DNA of 64,000 nt from Variovorax sp. PBL-E5 (GTDB lineage: Bacteria > Pseudomonadota > Gammaproteobacteria > Burkholderiales > Burkholderiaceae_C). This document shows positions 18,381-25,864 of this stretch, in pieces. Below the pieces are notes generated by a model. It made no database searches. It was given only the letters and a program-made list of their open reading frames with translations, and was not told the DNA's origin. Within the stretch, counting starts at the first letter, position 1, and every line of letters starts with the position of its first letter. Made by a program: the position numbers and the translations under genes. The DNA lies in assembly GCF_901827185.1 (NCBI RefSeq), contig NZ_LR594671.1, positions 5,202,001 through 5,266,000 on the forward strand, given 5' to 3'.

Positions 18381-19628
18381 ATGAAGAATCCATCACGGTT
18401 CGCGTTTGCGCGAACGCTCGTTGCGTGCGTTCAATCCGTCTTTGGTGCGGGCACACGGCCCCAGCGCTATCTATCCAGGCGATTGCGAAACTCCGCACGC
18501 CGCGCCATCATGCCCAGGGCACAGGCGGGCGACGCTGGGCCTTTCCCATGGGTTCATCTTTGGCGCATCGGCGCCATCGTCCTCGTCGCATGCGTCTCGG
18601 TGGGCGCGCTGAGTGCCGCCTCACCGGTTGCGACGGCCAATGCCGGCGCGATCCAGAGCCTGCAGAGCTTCTTCACCCAACCCTGGAGCCCATAGACATC
18701 GGACGCCGACAAACTAGGCACTGCCTACGTCTACGATGAGGATGACAACCTCATCTCCGAAACAGGTACCGGCGGTCCCAACAGTACGGGCACCACGGAC
18801 TACATCTATCTGCCCACGGCCAACGGACCGATGCCGATTGCGGCAGTGATCAACGGGCAGATATATGCAATTCACAGCGATCACCTGAACACGCCTCAGC
18901 GCATCGACAACGCGCGTGGGCAGACGGTATGGCAGTGGGCATATAGCCCCTTTGGTGACACCAAGCCGACGACGGCGCACAATCGCTTTGCCAACCTCGA
19001 TATCACGCCGAATCCGGCGACGACGGGCATCTCGGAGGTCGTCTTCAATCTTCGACATCCTGGGCAGTACTACGACAAGGAAAGCAGGCTCTTCGATAAC
19101 TACTTCCGCGGCCTCGACCCGAAGACCGGGCGGTACACGCAGGCTGATCCGAAAGGACTTGATGCTGGACCGAACCGATATCCTTATGCCAACTTGAATC
19201 CGTTGAGCTATATCGATCCTTACAGGTTGTGGTCACTCACCTTTGGGGCCTATGCCGGACCAGGTGGCCAGGTCACCTTCGGAAACGCCGGCGGAAACGG
19301 CTTCGTGACCGGCCGCGTTGGCCTTGGTTTGGGTGGTGGGTTTAGCTACAACCCTGCCGGCGGGCTACCCGGCGAGGCACCGAACGATCCGTCCAAGGGA
19401 GGAATTGTTGCAGCGTGCAGCGCAAAGGCAAGCCTCAATGCCGGTCCTTTGCAAACCAACGTGGAATTGGGTGGAGCGCGCAACTACAACAACGATACAT
19501 CGACATGGCTCTCTCCCTTCTCGGCGAATGGCCGCTTCAGTAACGGTTGGTTGGGGGGCGGCTCGATTTGGAATCTGAGCGCGAATGCAAATATTGGTGC
19601 GCAACTCACAGTCTATGGCGGCCGTTGA
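18381..19628 (+). pseudogene. decayed Rhs gene: N-terminal stub joined to C-terminal core and tip
   Basis: Codons 1-104 (from ATG 18381, with CAGGGAG upstream) give a basic start and one hydrophobic helix (IGAIVLVACVSVGALSA). They end at a TAG (18693-18695). Past the TAG the same frame is open to 19628 and encodes the end of an Rhs core: YVYDEDDNLISETG, DHLNTPQRIDNARGQTVWQW, GQYYDKESRLFDNYFR, DPKTGRYTQADPKGLD and YIDPYRLW (core end about 19232; normally DPYGLW). The tip (19233-19625) is glycine-rich and I do not recognise it as a toxin. Full Rhs proteins have over 1,200 residues, so most of the repeat core is missing. An internal deletion plus a nonsense codon is the simplest reading. Confidence 0.75.
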
Positions 19629-19968
19629 TCATACGAATAAAGAGCAAGCTGTGTCTTCAAAAAAGCGCTATCAGCTCGAGTGGTATACCGGTGCAATGTT
19701 CTTCGTCACCTTTATTGGTGCACATCTCATCTTTGGCGCAAAGACAGCTGTAAAGGTTGCTGGGGTTGCCTGCGTGGCGACGGGGATTTTGTGGATGTTC
19801 CGTCGGACAGTGCCTGTTGGCGTTGAAGGACGTGCTCCATCGTTCTACCTCGGTGGCTGGGCCGCAGTTGTTGTCGGCGTTGCCATCGCGATTGTCGGCG
19901 TCTGCTTGCTTGCCTACTCCGGACTTGCTGCGTGTCTGCTTGGCTGGGCGCCTGCTGGCGAGTGCTGA
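19615..19968 (+). CDS. small three-helix membrane protein, candidate Rhs-tip partner
   Basis: A 117-residue protein with a polar start (MAAVDHTNKEQAVSSKKRYQ) and three hydrophobic stretches at about 24-44, 46-63 and 80-108 (WAAVVVGVAIAIVGVCLLAY). Its ATG overlaps the last 14 bases of the Rhs tip frame, the position where Rhs immunity genes normally sit. There is no good Shine-Dalgarno, so it would rely on coupling to Rhs translation. Immunity is inferred from position only; I do not recognise the family. The end is intact although the Rhs gene is broken. Confidence 0.55.
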   Translation: MAAVDHTNKEQAVSSKKRYQLEWYTGAMFFVTFIGAHLIFGAKTAVKVAGVACVATGILWMFRRTVPVGVEGRAPSFYLGGWAAVVVGVAIAIVGVCLLAYSGLAACLLGWAPAGEC

Positions 19969-19996
19969 TAGCAAAACATCCCAAAACTAAGGGCTG

Positions 19997-20170
19997 CGAG
20001 CGCGACTCTTGCGCCAACGGCATGAACTCTTCCAGGCCGAACATCTACGTCTTCACCCTCTCCTTCGTGAACTTGCGTATGCTGCCACGAACGATCAGGA
20101 AGGCGCGTCAGTTCTCTGCAGAGCGGCCGCCGTGAGCCAACGCACCGAATGCAGCGATTGCCGGCAGTGG
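19997..20170 (-). pseudogene. decayed second copy of the periplasmic SUOX-like gene
   Basis: Reading the minus strand from 20119 down to 19997 gives 41 codons that line up with the intact gene at 17559-18062: AEN-stop-RAFLIVRGSIRKFT aligns with AEDSHAFLTIRGSIRKFT, and GLEEFMPLAQ with SEEEFMSLPQ. Two in-frame stops (at codons 4 and 25 of this stretch) kill it. Weaker DNA similarity extends into the signal-peptide region to about 20170. The part downstream of the LPQ block is missing, so the copy is also truncated next to the Rhs unit. Confidence 0.7.
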
Positions 20171-20947
20171 TTTCCTGTGAACCCCGCAGTTAGCTTGATG
20201 AGGACTGGAGCGCCGCGGCTTGGCTCATCTGAAAAAAGAGTGCCAGATGGAGCGCTTCCCACCTTCCGGGCTTCGGCGATCGGCCCGACGCGCGAGCATC
20301 AAACTGACCCGTACGACATCGATGAACCGGGACGCTCTTTTTTGCGATCTGCGGGGCGTCACGAAATCGACCTCGACCAGCGGCGGAGAATGTGCTGCAT
20401 CGCCAGACGAGAACGAATCTTCGTTCGATGAAGCCAAGCGCGATTTGGCCTCCTGAGATTCAGAGACTTGGGTCGCGCAATTCCCGCTGGGAGGCACGAG
20501 CGACAAACGGCGCTGTTGATTTTTGTTGCCGACGTCGGTAGGCCGCGACCAGACCAGATGCAGCGTTGCAGCTGGCGGTGATTCTCTGTGGTTCACTGTG
20601 ACTCCCTGGACGCGCCATCGCTGGTAGCGCATTGACAAGACGAGGGGCGCGCGCTCTTTCCGACACTCAGACACGAACCCTCACCGCAGCTGCCTCCCTC
20701 GTCAAGTCTCTTGACTTTGGATGGCAGCGCGGGTTGGCAATCATCAGGGTTAACAAGAAAATGCGACACCAAAGAATCGCGCAGGATTAACAACAATCCC
20801 GCCATCTGGACGTCAAACGTGACGCTGCCTCGCGCGGTTGTGTGGGGCAATAGGCACAGCATCTGAGATGTGCCGTTGCAATCGCAGAGTTCTCGATTTG
20901 CGTCGAGGCACTCAATGCGACGAAAGTCAGAAGCGATCGCCTATGGA
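20171..20947. other. gene-poor stretch with no confident coding sequence
   Basis: Short frames exist on both strands, but none has a recognisable domain together with a good start. 20171-20736 looks like foreign filler inserted between the decayed periplasmic gene and its former upstream region. 20737-20882 is repeat copy B. The remainder is the 3' flank of the small gene ending at 20948. Confidence 0.5.
20737..20882. repeat. diverged duplicate, copy B
   Basis: It begins GCAATCATCAGGGTTAACAA and follows copy A (18110-18256) over about 146 bases. In copy A the region starts 48 bases upstream of the intact periplasmic gene. Here more than 550 bases separate it from the decayed gene copy, so an insertion split the duplicate. 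Confidence 0.65.
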
Positions 20948-21223
20948 TCACGCTTTCTTCGGTCGCTTCGCCCGACTGGCTTTGGCATTGCGCTTCGACG
21001 CACCCATGAGCATTGCTTGGAGAACGGTTGGATGCTTGATCGGGTTACCCTCTGCATCTTTCTTTGGAAAACGACCTTTGGCCTTGGCGAACAGTTTCGC
21101 GGCAGGACACTCCGGGCAATGCTCGTAGCCATTGGTCATGGCGCCGGTCTTGGTACAGGGGAACGACTCCCTGATGGTCTCCGGGACGCAGACGATCGCC
21201 TCTCTGCCTTCGTTTTTCTTCAT
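20948..21223 (-). CDS. small basic hypothetical protein with a CPEC motif
   Basis: A 91-residue Lys/Arg-rich protein. Five cysteines occur as VCVPETIRESFPC and HCPEC, which could bind a metal; the C-terminal third (KRNAKASRAKRPKKA) is strongly basic. I do not recognise the family. The ATG at 21221-21223 has AAGAGG 8 bases upstream, which I preferred to an in-frame start 246 bases earlier that has no domain support. It stands alone between repeat copy B and the outer-membrane gene remnant. A small nucleic-acid-binding protein is possible but unproven. Confidence 0.5.
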   Translation of the reverse strand: MKKNEGREAIVCVPETIRESFPCTKTGAMTNGYEHCPECPAAKLFAKAKGRFPKKDAEGNPIKHPTVLQAMLMGASKRNAKASRAKRPKKA

Positions 21224-21423
21224 ACGCAACCTCTTCTTTTTTGGATAGTTTTTCGGTTTCGAGCGACAGACGCTGAGTGCAGACCTACCCAACGTCCATG
21301 CCCGGCGCAGATAGTAGGAACGTTTTTGAGCGCGCAGAGCACTGCACGGCAATTTGCGACATTTGAATTGCGCAGCGGCGGTGATGGACTTGGGGTCGAC
21401 ATCACGCTCGGTGGATGGCGCTT

Positions 21424-21540
21424 GTGCGATGCGTCTATGAGCTGAGTGACGACTTCTTCGCCGGCACACCGCTCTCCGGGGCCGAGGGGTTTCGCACGGT
21501 GAAGCTCGCGCTGGGCCTCAAGCTCAACGCGAGCTTCTGA
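21424..21540 (+). pseudogene. orphan 3' end of an outer-membrane-like gene
   Basis: 38 codons end in a typical beta-barrel terminus: LSDDFFAGTPLSGAEGFRTV, then KLALGLKLNASF and TGA, with the final Phe expected of outer-membrane proteins. Base use matches the core genome rather than the island. The frame is closed by TGA at 21382-21384 upstream and has no plausible start, so the 5' part is gone. This looks like the right edge of the island. It is immediately followed by the convergent proQ-type gene (21541). Confidence 0.6.
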
Positions 21541-22239
21541 TCACGGCGATACGGGGGCCTTCGCCGCACGGGCCCGATCCAGGGTCTTCCCAACCTCCTT
21601 CGGGTCCATGCCATACATCTCCGCAAACTCCGCCACCGTCCTGCCGCTGGCCTCGAAGGCCCGCAGCAGCGCCTCGCGCTTCGCGGTGCGCGCGCCCAGT
21701 TCGGCGAAGGCCTCGTCGAGCGCGGCGGCCGATGCCTCATCCTGCGTGCGCACGACCCCCATGTAGTCTTCCCGCGAGAGGCCCGAGGCCTCGATGGCCG
21801 CGATCAGTCGATCGCGCAGCTGCGGCCGCAGGTCTTCCTGGGTGCGGCCCTGCCGGCGGCGGAACACTTCGAGGATCGCGTGGTGGACGTGCTCGGGCGC
21901 GACGTCTTCCACCGGCACCCCTTGCAGATCATGACGCTTGTAGCCCGCAGCCACGGCCTCGAGGTAGCGCGTCGAGCGCGCATGCAGCCCGAGCGCGAGC
22001 TTGAGGTCCTCGCGCTTGAATTCCTCGCCGTGCAGCGCGAGCAGTTCCTGGTACACGCCGAGCTTGAGCGGCAGGAAGCGGGCGCCGAACATCTTCGGAT
22101 AGAGCTCGAACAGGCGCTGGAGCACGGGGTGGACCTTGCGCGGCCGCTGCTGCGGCCCCTTCGGCGGCGGGTTGTTGCGGCGCGCGCGGGCGCCTTCCTT
22201 GCGGGTGGCAACGGGTTCTGCGGCGGTATCGGTGGTCAT
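21541..22239 (-). CDS. ProQ/FinO-family RNA chaperone
   Basis: A 232-residue protein. Its central ProQ/FinO domain at about 35-150 contains HPVLQRLFELYPKMFGARFL, PLKLGVYQELLA and the Arg/Tyr-rich RSTRYLEAVAAGYKRHDLQG. The family binds structured RNAs and can pair small RNAs with targets. A basic N-terminal tail (TRKEGARARRNNPPPKG) precedes it and a helical C-terminal part follows. I chose the ATG at 22237-22239; the longer frame lacks conserved residues. Its stop touches the outer-membrane remnant. Confidence 0.85.
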   Translation of the reverse strand: MTTDTAAEPVATRKEGARARRNNPPPKGPQQRPRKVHPVLQRLFELYPKMFGARFLPLKLGVYQELLALHGEEFKREDLKLALGLHARSTRYLEAVAAGYKRHDLQGVPVEDVAPEHVHHAILEVFRRRQGRTQEDLRPQLRDRLIAAIEASGLSREDYMGVVRTQDEASAAALDEAFAELGARTAKREALLRAFEASGRTVAEFAEMYGMDPKEVGKTLDRARAAKAPVSP

Positions 22240-22483
22240 CGAGCGATCGGGATTCTTTGTCTGCGGCCGGCACATGCCGGCAGGAAGGGTAGCCCCGAAC
22301 TGTAATGCCGCGCCGACACCTTCGGCGCGGGTTCGCAACCGATCCCGAATCGGATTCAGGGGTTTCCTCCTACAAACCGTTCGCGCTGCGGCCGCGTACA
22401 TCCGTCGGGCGCTCTCGTGCCGCTGCTTCCTGCGGTGGAGTTCACGGGCACTCGATCTTCAACTCCAGCCAAAAGGTATCTCC

Positions 22484-23062
22484 ATGAAAAAACTCATGAT
22501 CGCAGTCGGTGTCTCGGTTCTCCTCAGCGCGTGCGCGGGCGGCATGGGCATGAAGGACGGCATGTCGGGCAGCAACATGTCGAATCCGATGGTCGGCGGC
22601 GCGCCGATGTATGCCAACAAGGATATCGTCGACAACGCCGTCAATTCGAAGGACCACACCACGCTCGTCGCTGCCGTGAAGGCCGCGGGCCTGGTGGACA
22701 CGCTCAAGAGCCCCGGCCCCTTCACTGTCTTCGCACCGACCAACGAGGCCTTCGCCGCGCTGCCGGCCGGCACGGTCGACACGCTGCTCAAGCCCGAGAA
22801 CAAGGCGACGCTGACCAAGGTGCTGACCTACCACGTGGTACCCGGCCGGCTCGATGGCCCGGCGCTGATGAGCATGATCAACGCCGGCGGCGGCAGGGCG
22901 ATGCTGAAGACGGCCAGCGGCGGCACGCTGACCGCGACCATGAGCGGCGGCCACGTGATGGTGACCGATGCGAAGGGCGGCACCGCGATGGTGACGATCG
23001 CCAACGTCTACCAGTCGAATGGCGTGATCCACGTCGTCGACAAGGTGCTGCTGCCGGGTTGA
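22484..23062 (+). CDS. fasciclin (FAS1) domain lipoprotein
   Basis: A 192-residue secreted lipoprotein with signal peptide and lipobox LLSAC (Cys about 17). A Met/Gly-rich linker follows, then one FAS1 domain (about 45-192): H1 motif GPFTVFAPTNEAFAALP, the YH block VLTYHVVPGRL and the end VIHVVDKVLLPG. FAS1 domains mediate adhesion or extracellular contacts; the partner is unknown. The ATG has AAAGG upstream. It is monocistronic, divergent from proQ over 244 bases and convergent with a LysR gene. Confidence 0.9.
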   Translation: MKKLMIAVGVSVLLSACAGGMGMKDGMSGSNMSNPMVGGAPMYANKDIVDNAVNSKDHTTLVAAVKAAGLVDTLKSPGPFTVFAPTNEAFAALPAGTVDTLLKPENKATLTKVLTYHVVPGRLDGPALMSMINAGGGRAMLKTASGGTLTATMSGGHVMVTDAKGGTAMVTIANVYQSNGVIHVVDKVLLPG

Positions 23063-23074
23063 TCCGCCAGCGCA

Positions 23075-23998
23075 TCAGGTGCGCTCGGCGGCCTCGGCTT
23101 CGGCCCGCAGCCAGCGCATGAAATCCTGAGCGTCCGCGTTGCCGGCCGCGCGGCGCGAGCTTTCGATGAAGTAGCCGCGGCGCGAGCTCGCGCCTTCGCC
23201 GAAGAGGCCGACCAGGCGGCCCGTCTGCAGCAGCTCGCGCAGGAGCGGCAGGCGGCCGATCACCACGCCCTGGCCGGCCACGGCCGCCGCCACGGCATCC
23301 GTATAGAGCGTGAAGCGCATCGTGTTCTTCATGCGCAGATCGCTGAGGCCCATGACCTGGAGCCAGGGCTCCCAGTCCGCGGTGGGCGCGCCATGCTGCG
23401 GCGGTGCGTCGACCGTGAGCAGCGTCTGCTCCGCCAGGTCGGCCGGCGTGCGCAGCGCCGCGGCGAGCTGCGGCGCGCACAACGGCACCAGCGACTCCTC
23501 GAACAGGGCGGTGCCGATGCCACGGTCGATCGGCACGAAGCGCACCGCGATATCGAGACGGCTGCGCTCGAGCTCCTGCACCTCGAGCGTGGCCGAGACG
23601 CGCACATCGACCAGCGGATGATCCGCCGTGAAGCGCGCCAGCCGGGGGATCAGCCAGAAGGAAGCAAAGCCCGGCGTGGTGGTGATCGCGACCTGCCGCG
23701 GCGTCGATGCGACACGCACCCGCGCGGTGGCGTCGCGCAAGCGCTCCAGGCTCTCGATCACGGCGCGCTGCATGACGCCGCCCGCCTCGGTGAGCGCGAG
23801 CGCGCGATGACGGCGCTCGAACAACGGCACGCCGATGCTGGCTTCCAGTTGCTGGATCTGGCGGCTCACGGCCGACTGGGTGAGGGACAGCTCGGTCGCC
23901 GCGCGCGTGAAGCTGAGCGTGCGCGCAGCCGCCTCGAAGCTGCGCAGCAGTTCCAGGGGCGGCAGCTCGGCCGCGGGCTTCGCATTCTCTCGGCGCAT
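23075..23998 (-). CDS. LysR-family transcriptional regulator (GcvA-like)
   Basis: A 307-residue LysR regulator. The HTH at about 12-70 (LRSFEAAARTLSFTRAATEL, then LTQSAVSRQIQQLE) has the GcvA-type wording. The effector domain spans about 95-295 (FASFWLIPRLARF; DIAVRFVP). Start taken at 23998; an in-frame start about 60 bases further out is possible. It is divergent from a small DUF2917 gene over 82 bases, a pairing that suggests it controls that gene. Confidence 0.88.
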   Translation of the reverse strand: MRRENAKPAAELPPLELLRSFEAAARTLSFTRAATELSLTQSAVSRQIQQLEASIGVPLFERRHRALALTEAGGVMQRAVIESLERLRDATARVRVASTPRQVAITTTPGFASFWLIPRLARFTADHPLVDVRVSATLEVQELERSRLDIAVRFVPIDRGIGTALFEESLVPLCAPQLAAALRTPADLAEQTLLTVDAPPQHGAPTADWEPWLQVMGLSDLRMKNTMRFTLYTDAVAAAVAGQGVVIGRLPLLRELLQTGRLVGLFGEGASSRRGYFIESSRRAAGNADAQDFMRWLRAEAEAAERT

Positions 23999-24080
23999 GC
24001 AACGAGTTCCGAATGACCGTTTGAGACGGAGGAGTCGGCTCACTATATTCATTCGCATGGAGAATGCAAAGGAGTCCGCC

Positions 24081-24320
24081 ATGATCATCGACCTGGACCG
24101 TTTCCAGATCAGCCTGTCCAAGCGCGCCATCTTCACGCTGCCCGATGCGGCCGGCGTCGGCATCGAATGCCGCAGCGGCAGCGTGTGGGTCACGCTCGAC
24201 GACGATCCGCGCGACATCGTGCTGGCGGCCGGCGAGCGCTTCACGGGCGGCGAGCATCGGCGCGCGCTGGTGTCGGCGCTGGAGCCTGCGTGCATCGCGG
24301 TGTCGGACGCGACGTCGTGA
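24081..24320 (+). CDS. DUF2917-domain protein
   Basis: A 79-residue cytoplasmic protein with the DUF2917 pattern: LSKRAIFTLPDAAGVGIECR, GSVWVTLDDDPRDIVLAAGE and a short tail. The fold is probably a small beta-barrel, and no function is known. AAGGAG lies 7 bases before the ATG at 24081, which decides this start over an ATG 24 bases earlier. It is divergent from the LysR gene and upstream of phosphofructokinase, 62 bases away, but probably separate. Confidence 0.75.
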   Translation: MIIDLDRFQISLSKRAIFTLPDAAGVGIECRSGSVWVTLDDDPRDIVLAAGERFTGGEHRRALVSALEPACIAVSDATS

Positions 24321-24382
24321 AAGAAGTGCTCACGCAAGCAATGAGATTGAGCTGAGGCGCGTCCCTGTCGGAGAATGCGCCC

Positions 24383-25642
24383 ATGAGCACTCTCCTCAAT
24401 GCCTTCTATGCCCAGTCCGGCGGCGTGACCTCCGTGATCAACGCCTCGGCCTGCGGCGTGATCGAGACCGCGCGCCGGCACGCCGACCGCATCGGCACGG
24501 TCTATGCCGGCCGCAACGGCATCCTCGGCGCGCTGGCCGAGGACCTGATCGACACCGGCCTCGAATCCGCCGAGGCGATCGCGGCCTTGCGTTCCACGCC
24601 CTCCGGTGCCTTCGGCTCGTGCCGCTACAAGCTCAAGTCGCTCGAGAAGAACCGGCGCGAGTACGAGCGGCTGATCGAGGTCTTCAAGGCGCACGGCATC
24701 GGCTACTTCTTCTACAACGGCGGTGGCGATTCGGCCGATACCTGCTTCAAGGTGAGCCAGCTGTCGCAATCGCTCGGCTATCCGCTGCAGGCGATCCACG
24801 TGCCCAAGACCATCGACAACGATTTGCCGTTGACCGACTGCTGCCCCGGCTTCGGCTCGGTCGCGAAATACGTCGCGGTCTCGACGCTCGAAGCCTCGAT
24901 GGACGTGCGCTCGATGGCCGCCACCTCCACCAAGGTCTTTGTGCTCGAGGTGATGGGCCGTCACGCCGGCTGGATCGCGGCGGCCGGCGGCCTCGCGGCG
25001 GACCAGGGCATTCCGGTGGTGATCCTGTTCCCCGAGATTCCGTTCGATCAGCCGGCCTTCCTGGCCCGCGTGGATGCGCTGGTCAAGTATCACGGCTACT
25101 GCACGGTGGTGGTGTCGGAAGGCTGCCATCACCCCGACGGCACCTTCCTCGCCGAGCAGGGCAGCAAGGATGCGTTCGGCCATGCGCAGCTCGGCGGCGC
25201 GGCGCCGGTGGTGGCGCAGATGGTCAAGGAAGCGCTGGGCCACAAGTTCCATTGGGCCGTGGCCGACTACCTGCAGCGCTCGGCGCGCCACATCGCCTCG
25301 GCCACCGACGTGAAGCAGGCCTACGAACTCGGCCAGCGCGCCGTCGAACTCGCGCTCGAAGGCCGCAACGCGGTGATGCCGACCATCGAGCGGACCTCCG
25401 ATGCGCCCTACGCCTACCGCATCGGCAGCGCACCGCTCGACGCCGTGGCCAATGCCGAGAAGTTCATGCCGCGCGACTTCATCTCCGATGACGGCTACGG
25501 CATCACGGACGCATGCCGGCGCTATCTGCTGCCGCTGATCCAGGGCGAGGACTATCCGGCCTATCGCGACGGGCTGCCGGTGTACGTGACGCTGCAGAAC
25601 ACCTCGGTCGCAAGGAAGCTGCCCGCCTTCGAAATCGCCTAG
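24383..25642 (+). CDS. pfp: pyrophosphate-dependent 6-phosphofructokinase
   Basis: A 419-residue phosphofructokinase that interconverts fructose 6-phosphate and fructose 1,6-bisphosphate in the cytoplasm. Active-site blocks: NGGGDS (112-117), PKTIDND (141-147) and MGRHAGW (191-197). Asp at the position that is Gly in ATP enzymes, and Lys142 before TIDND, are the known marks of PPi-dependent, reversible enzymes. The phosphate donor is therefore inferred to be PPi. It is followed with no gap by a cysteine-rich CWC protein gene. Confidence 0.9.
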   Translation: MSTLLNAFYAQSGGVTSVINASACGVIETARRHADRIGTVYAGRNGILGALAEDLIDTGLESAEAIAALRSTPSGAFGSCRYKLKSLEKNRREYERLIEVFKAHGIGYFFYNGGGDSADTCFKVSQLSQSLGYPLQAIHVPKTIDNDLPLTDCCPGFGSVAKYVAVSTLEASMDVRSMAATSTKVFVLEVMGRHAGWIAAAGGLAADQGIPVVILFPEIPFDQPAFLARVDALVKYHGYCTVVVSEGCHHPDGTFLAEQGSKDAFGHAQLGGAAPVVAQMVKEALGHKFHWAVADYLQRSARHIASATDVKQAYELGQRAVELALEGRNAVMPTIERTSDAPYAYRIGSAPLDAVANAEKFMPRDFISDDGYGITDACRRYLLPLIQGEDYPAYRDGLPVYVTLQNTSVARKLPAFEIA

Positions 25643-25864
25643 ATGGACGCGACGGCGCAGCCCGATCCTTCACGCTGCCCGCTGTGCGGCGAGGCGAACC
25701 GCTGCGCGATGGAGATCGAACGCGAGACAGGCCACCCGCAGCCGCCCTGCTGGTGCATGCAGGCCGACTTCAGCAAGGCCTTGCTGGCGCGCGTACCCAC
25801 GGCCACGCGCGGGCTGGCCTGCATCTGCGCGCGCTGCGCGGCCGAGGCGATGGTTCAGGACTGA
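25643..25864 (+). CDS. cysteine-rich CWC-family protein
   Basis: A 73-residue protein with eight cysteines, including CPLCGEANRC, the family signature PPCWC and CICARC near the end. Family members are small putative zinc-binding proteins of unknown function. Its ATG follows the pfp stop codon directly, so the two are coupled. The last 10 bases overlap the convergent metallopeptidase gene. Confidence 0.8.
   Translation: MDATAQPDPSRCPLCGEANRCAMEIERETGHPQPPCWCMQADFSKALLARVPTATRGLACICARCAAEAMVQD

Noticed and set aside
20247..20456. A 69-codon plus-strand frame with a weak ribosome site
   Set aside because: No domain, overlapping frames on the other strand, and it lies in decayed island sequence.
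20225..20674. A 149-codon minus-strand frame in the island
   Set aside because: No start signal and no recognisable motif; it shares the stretch with other equally weak frames.
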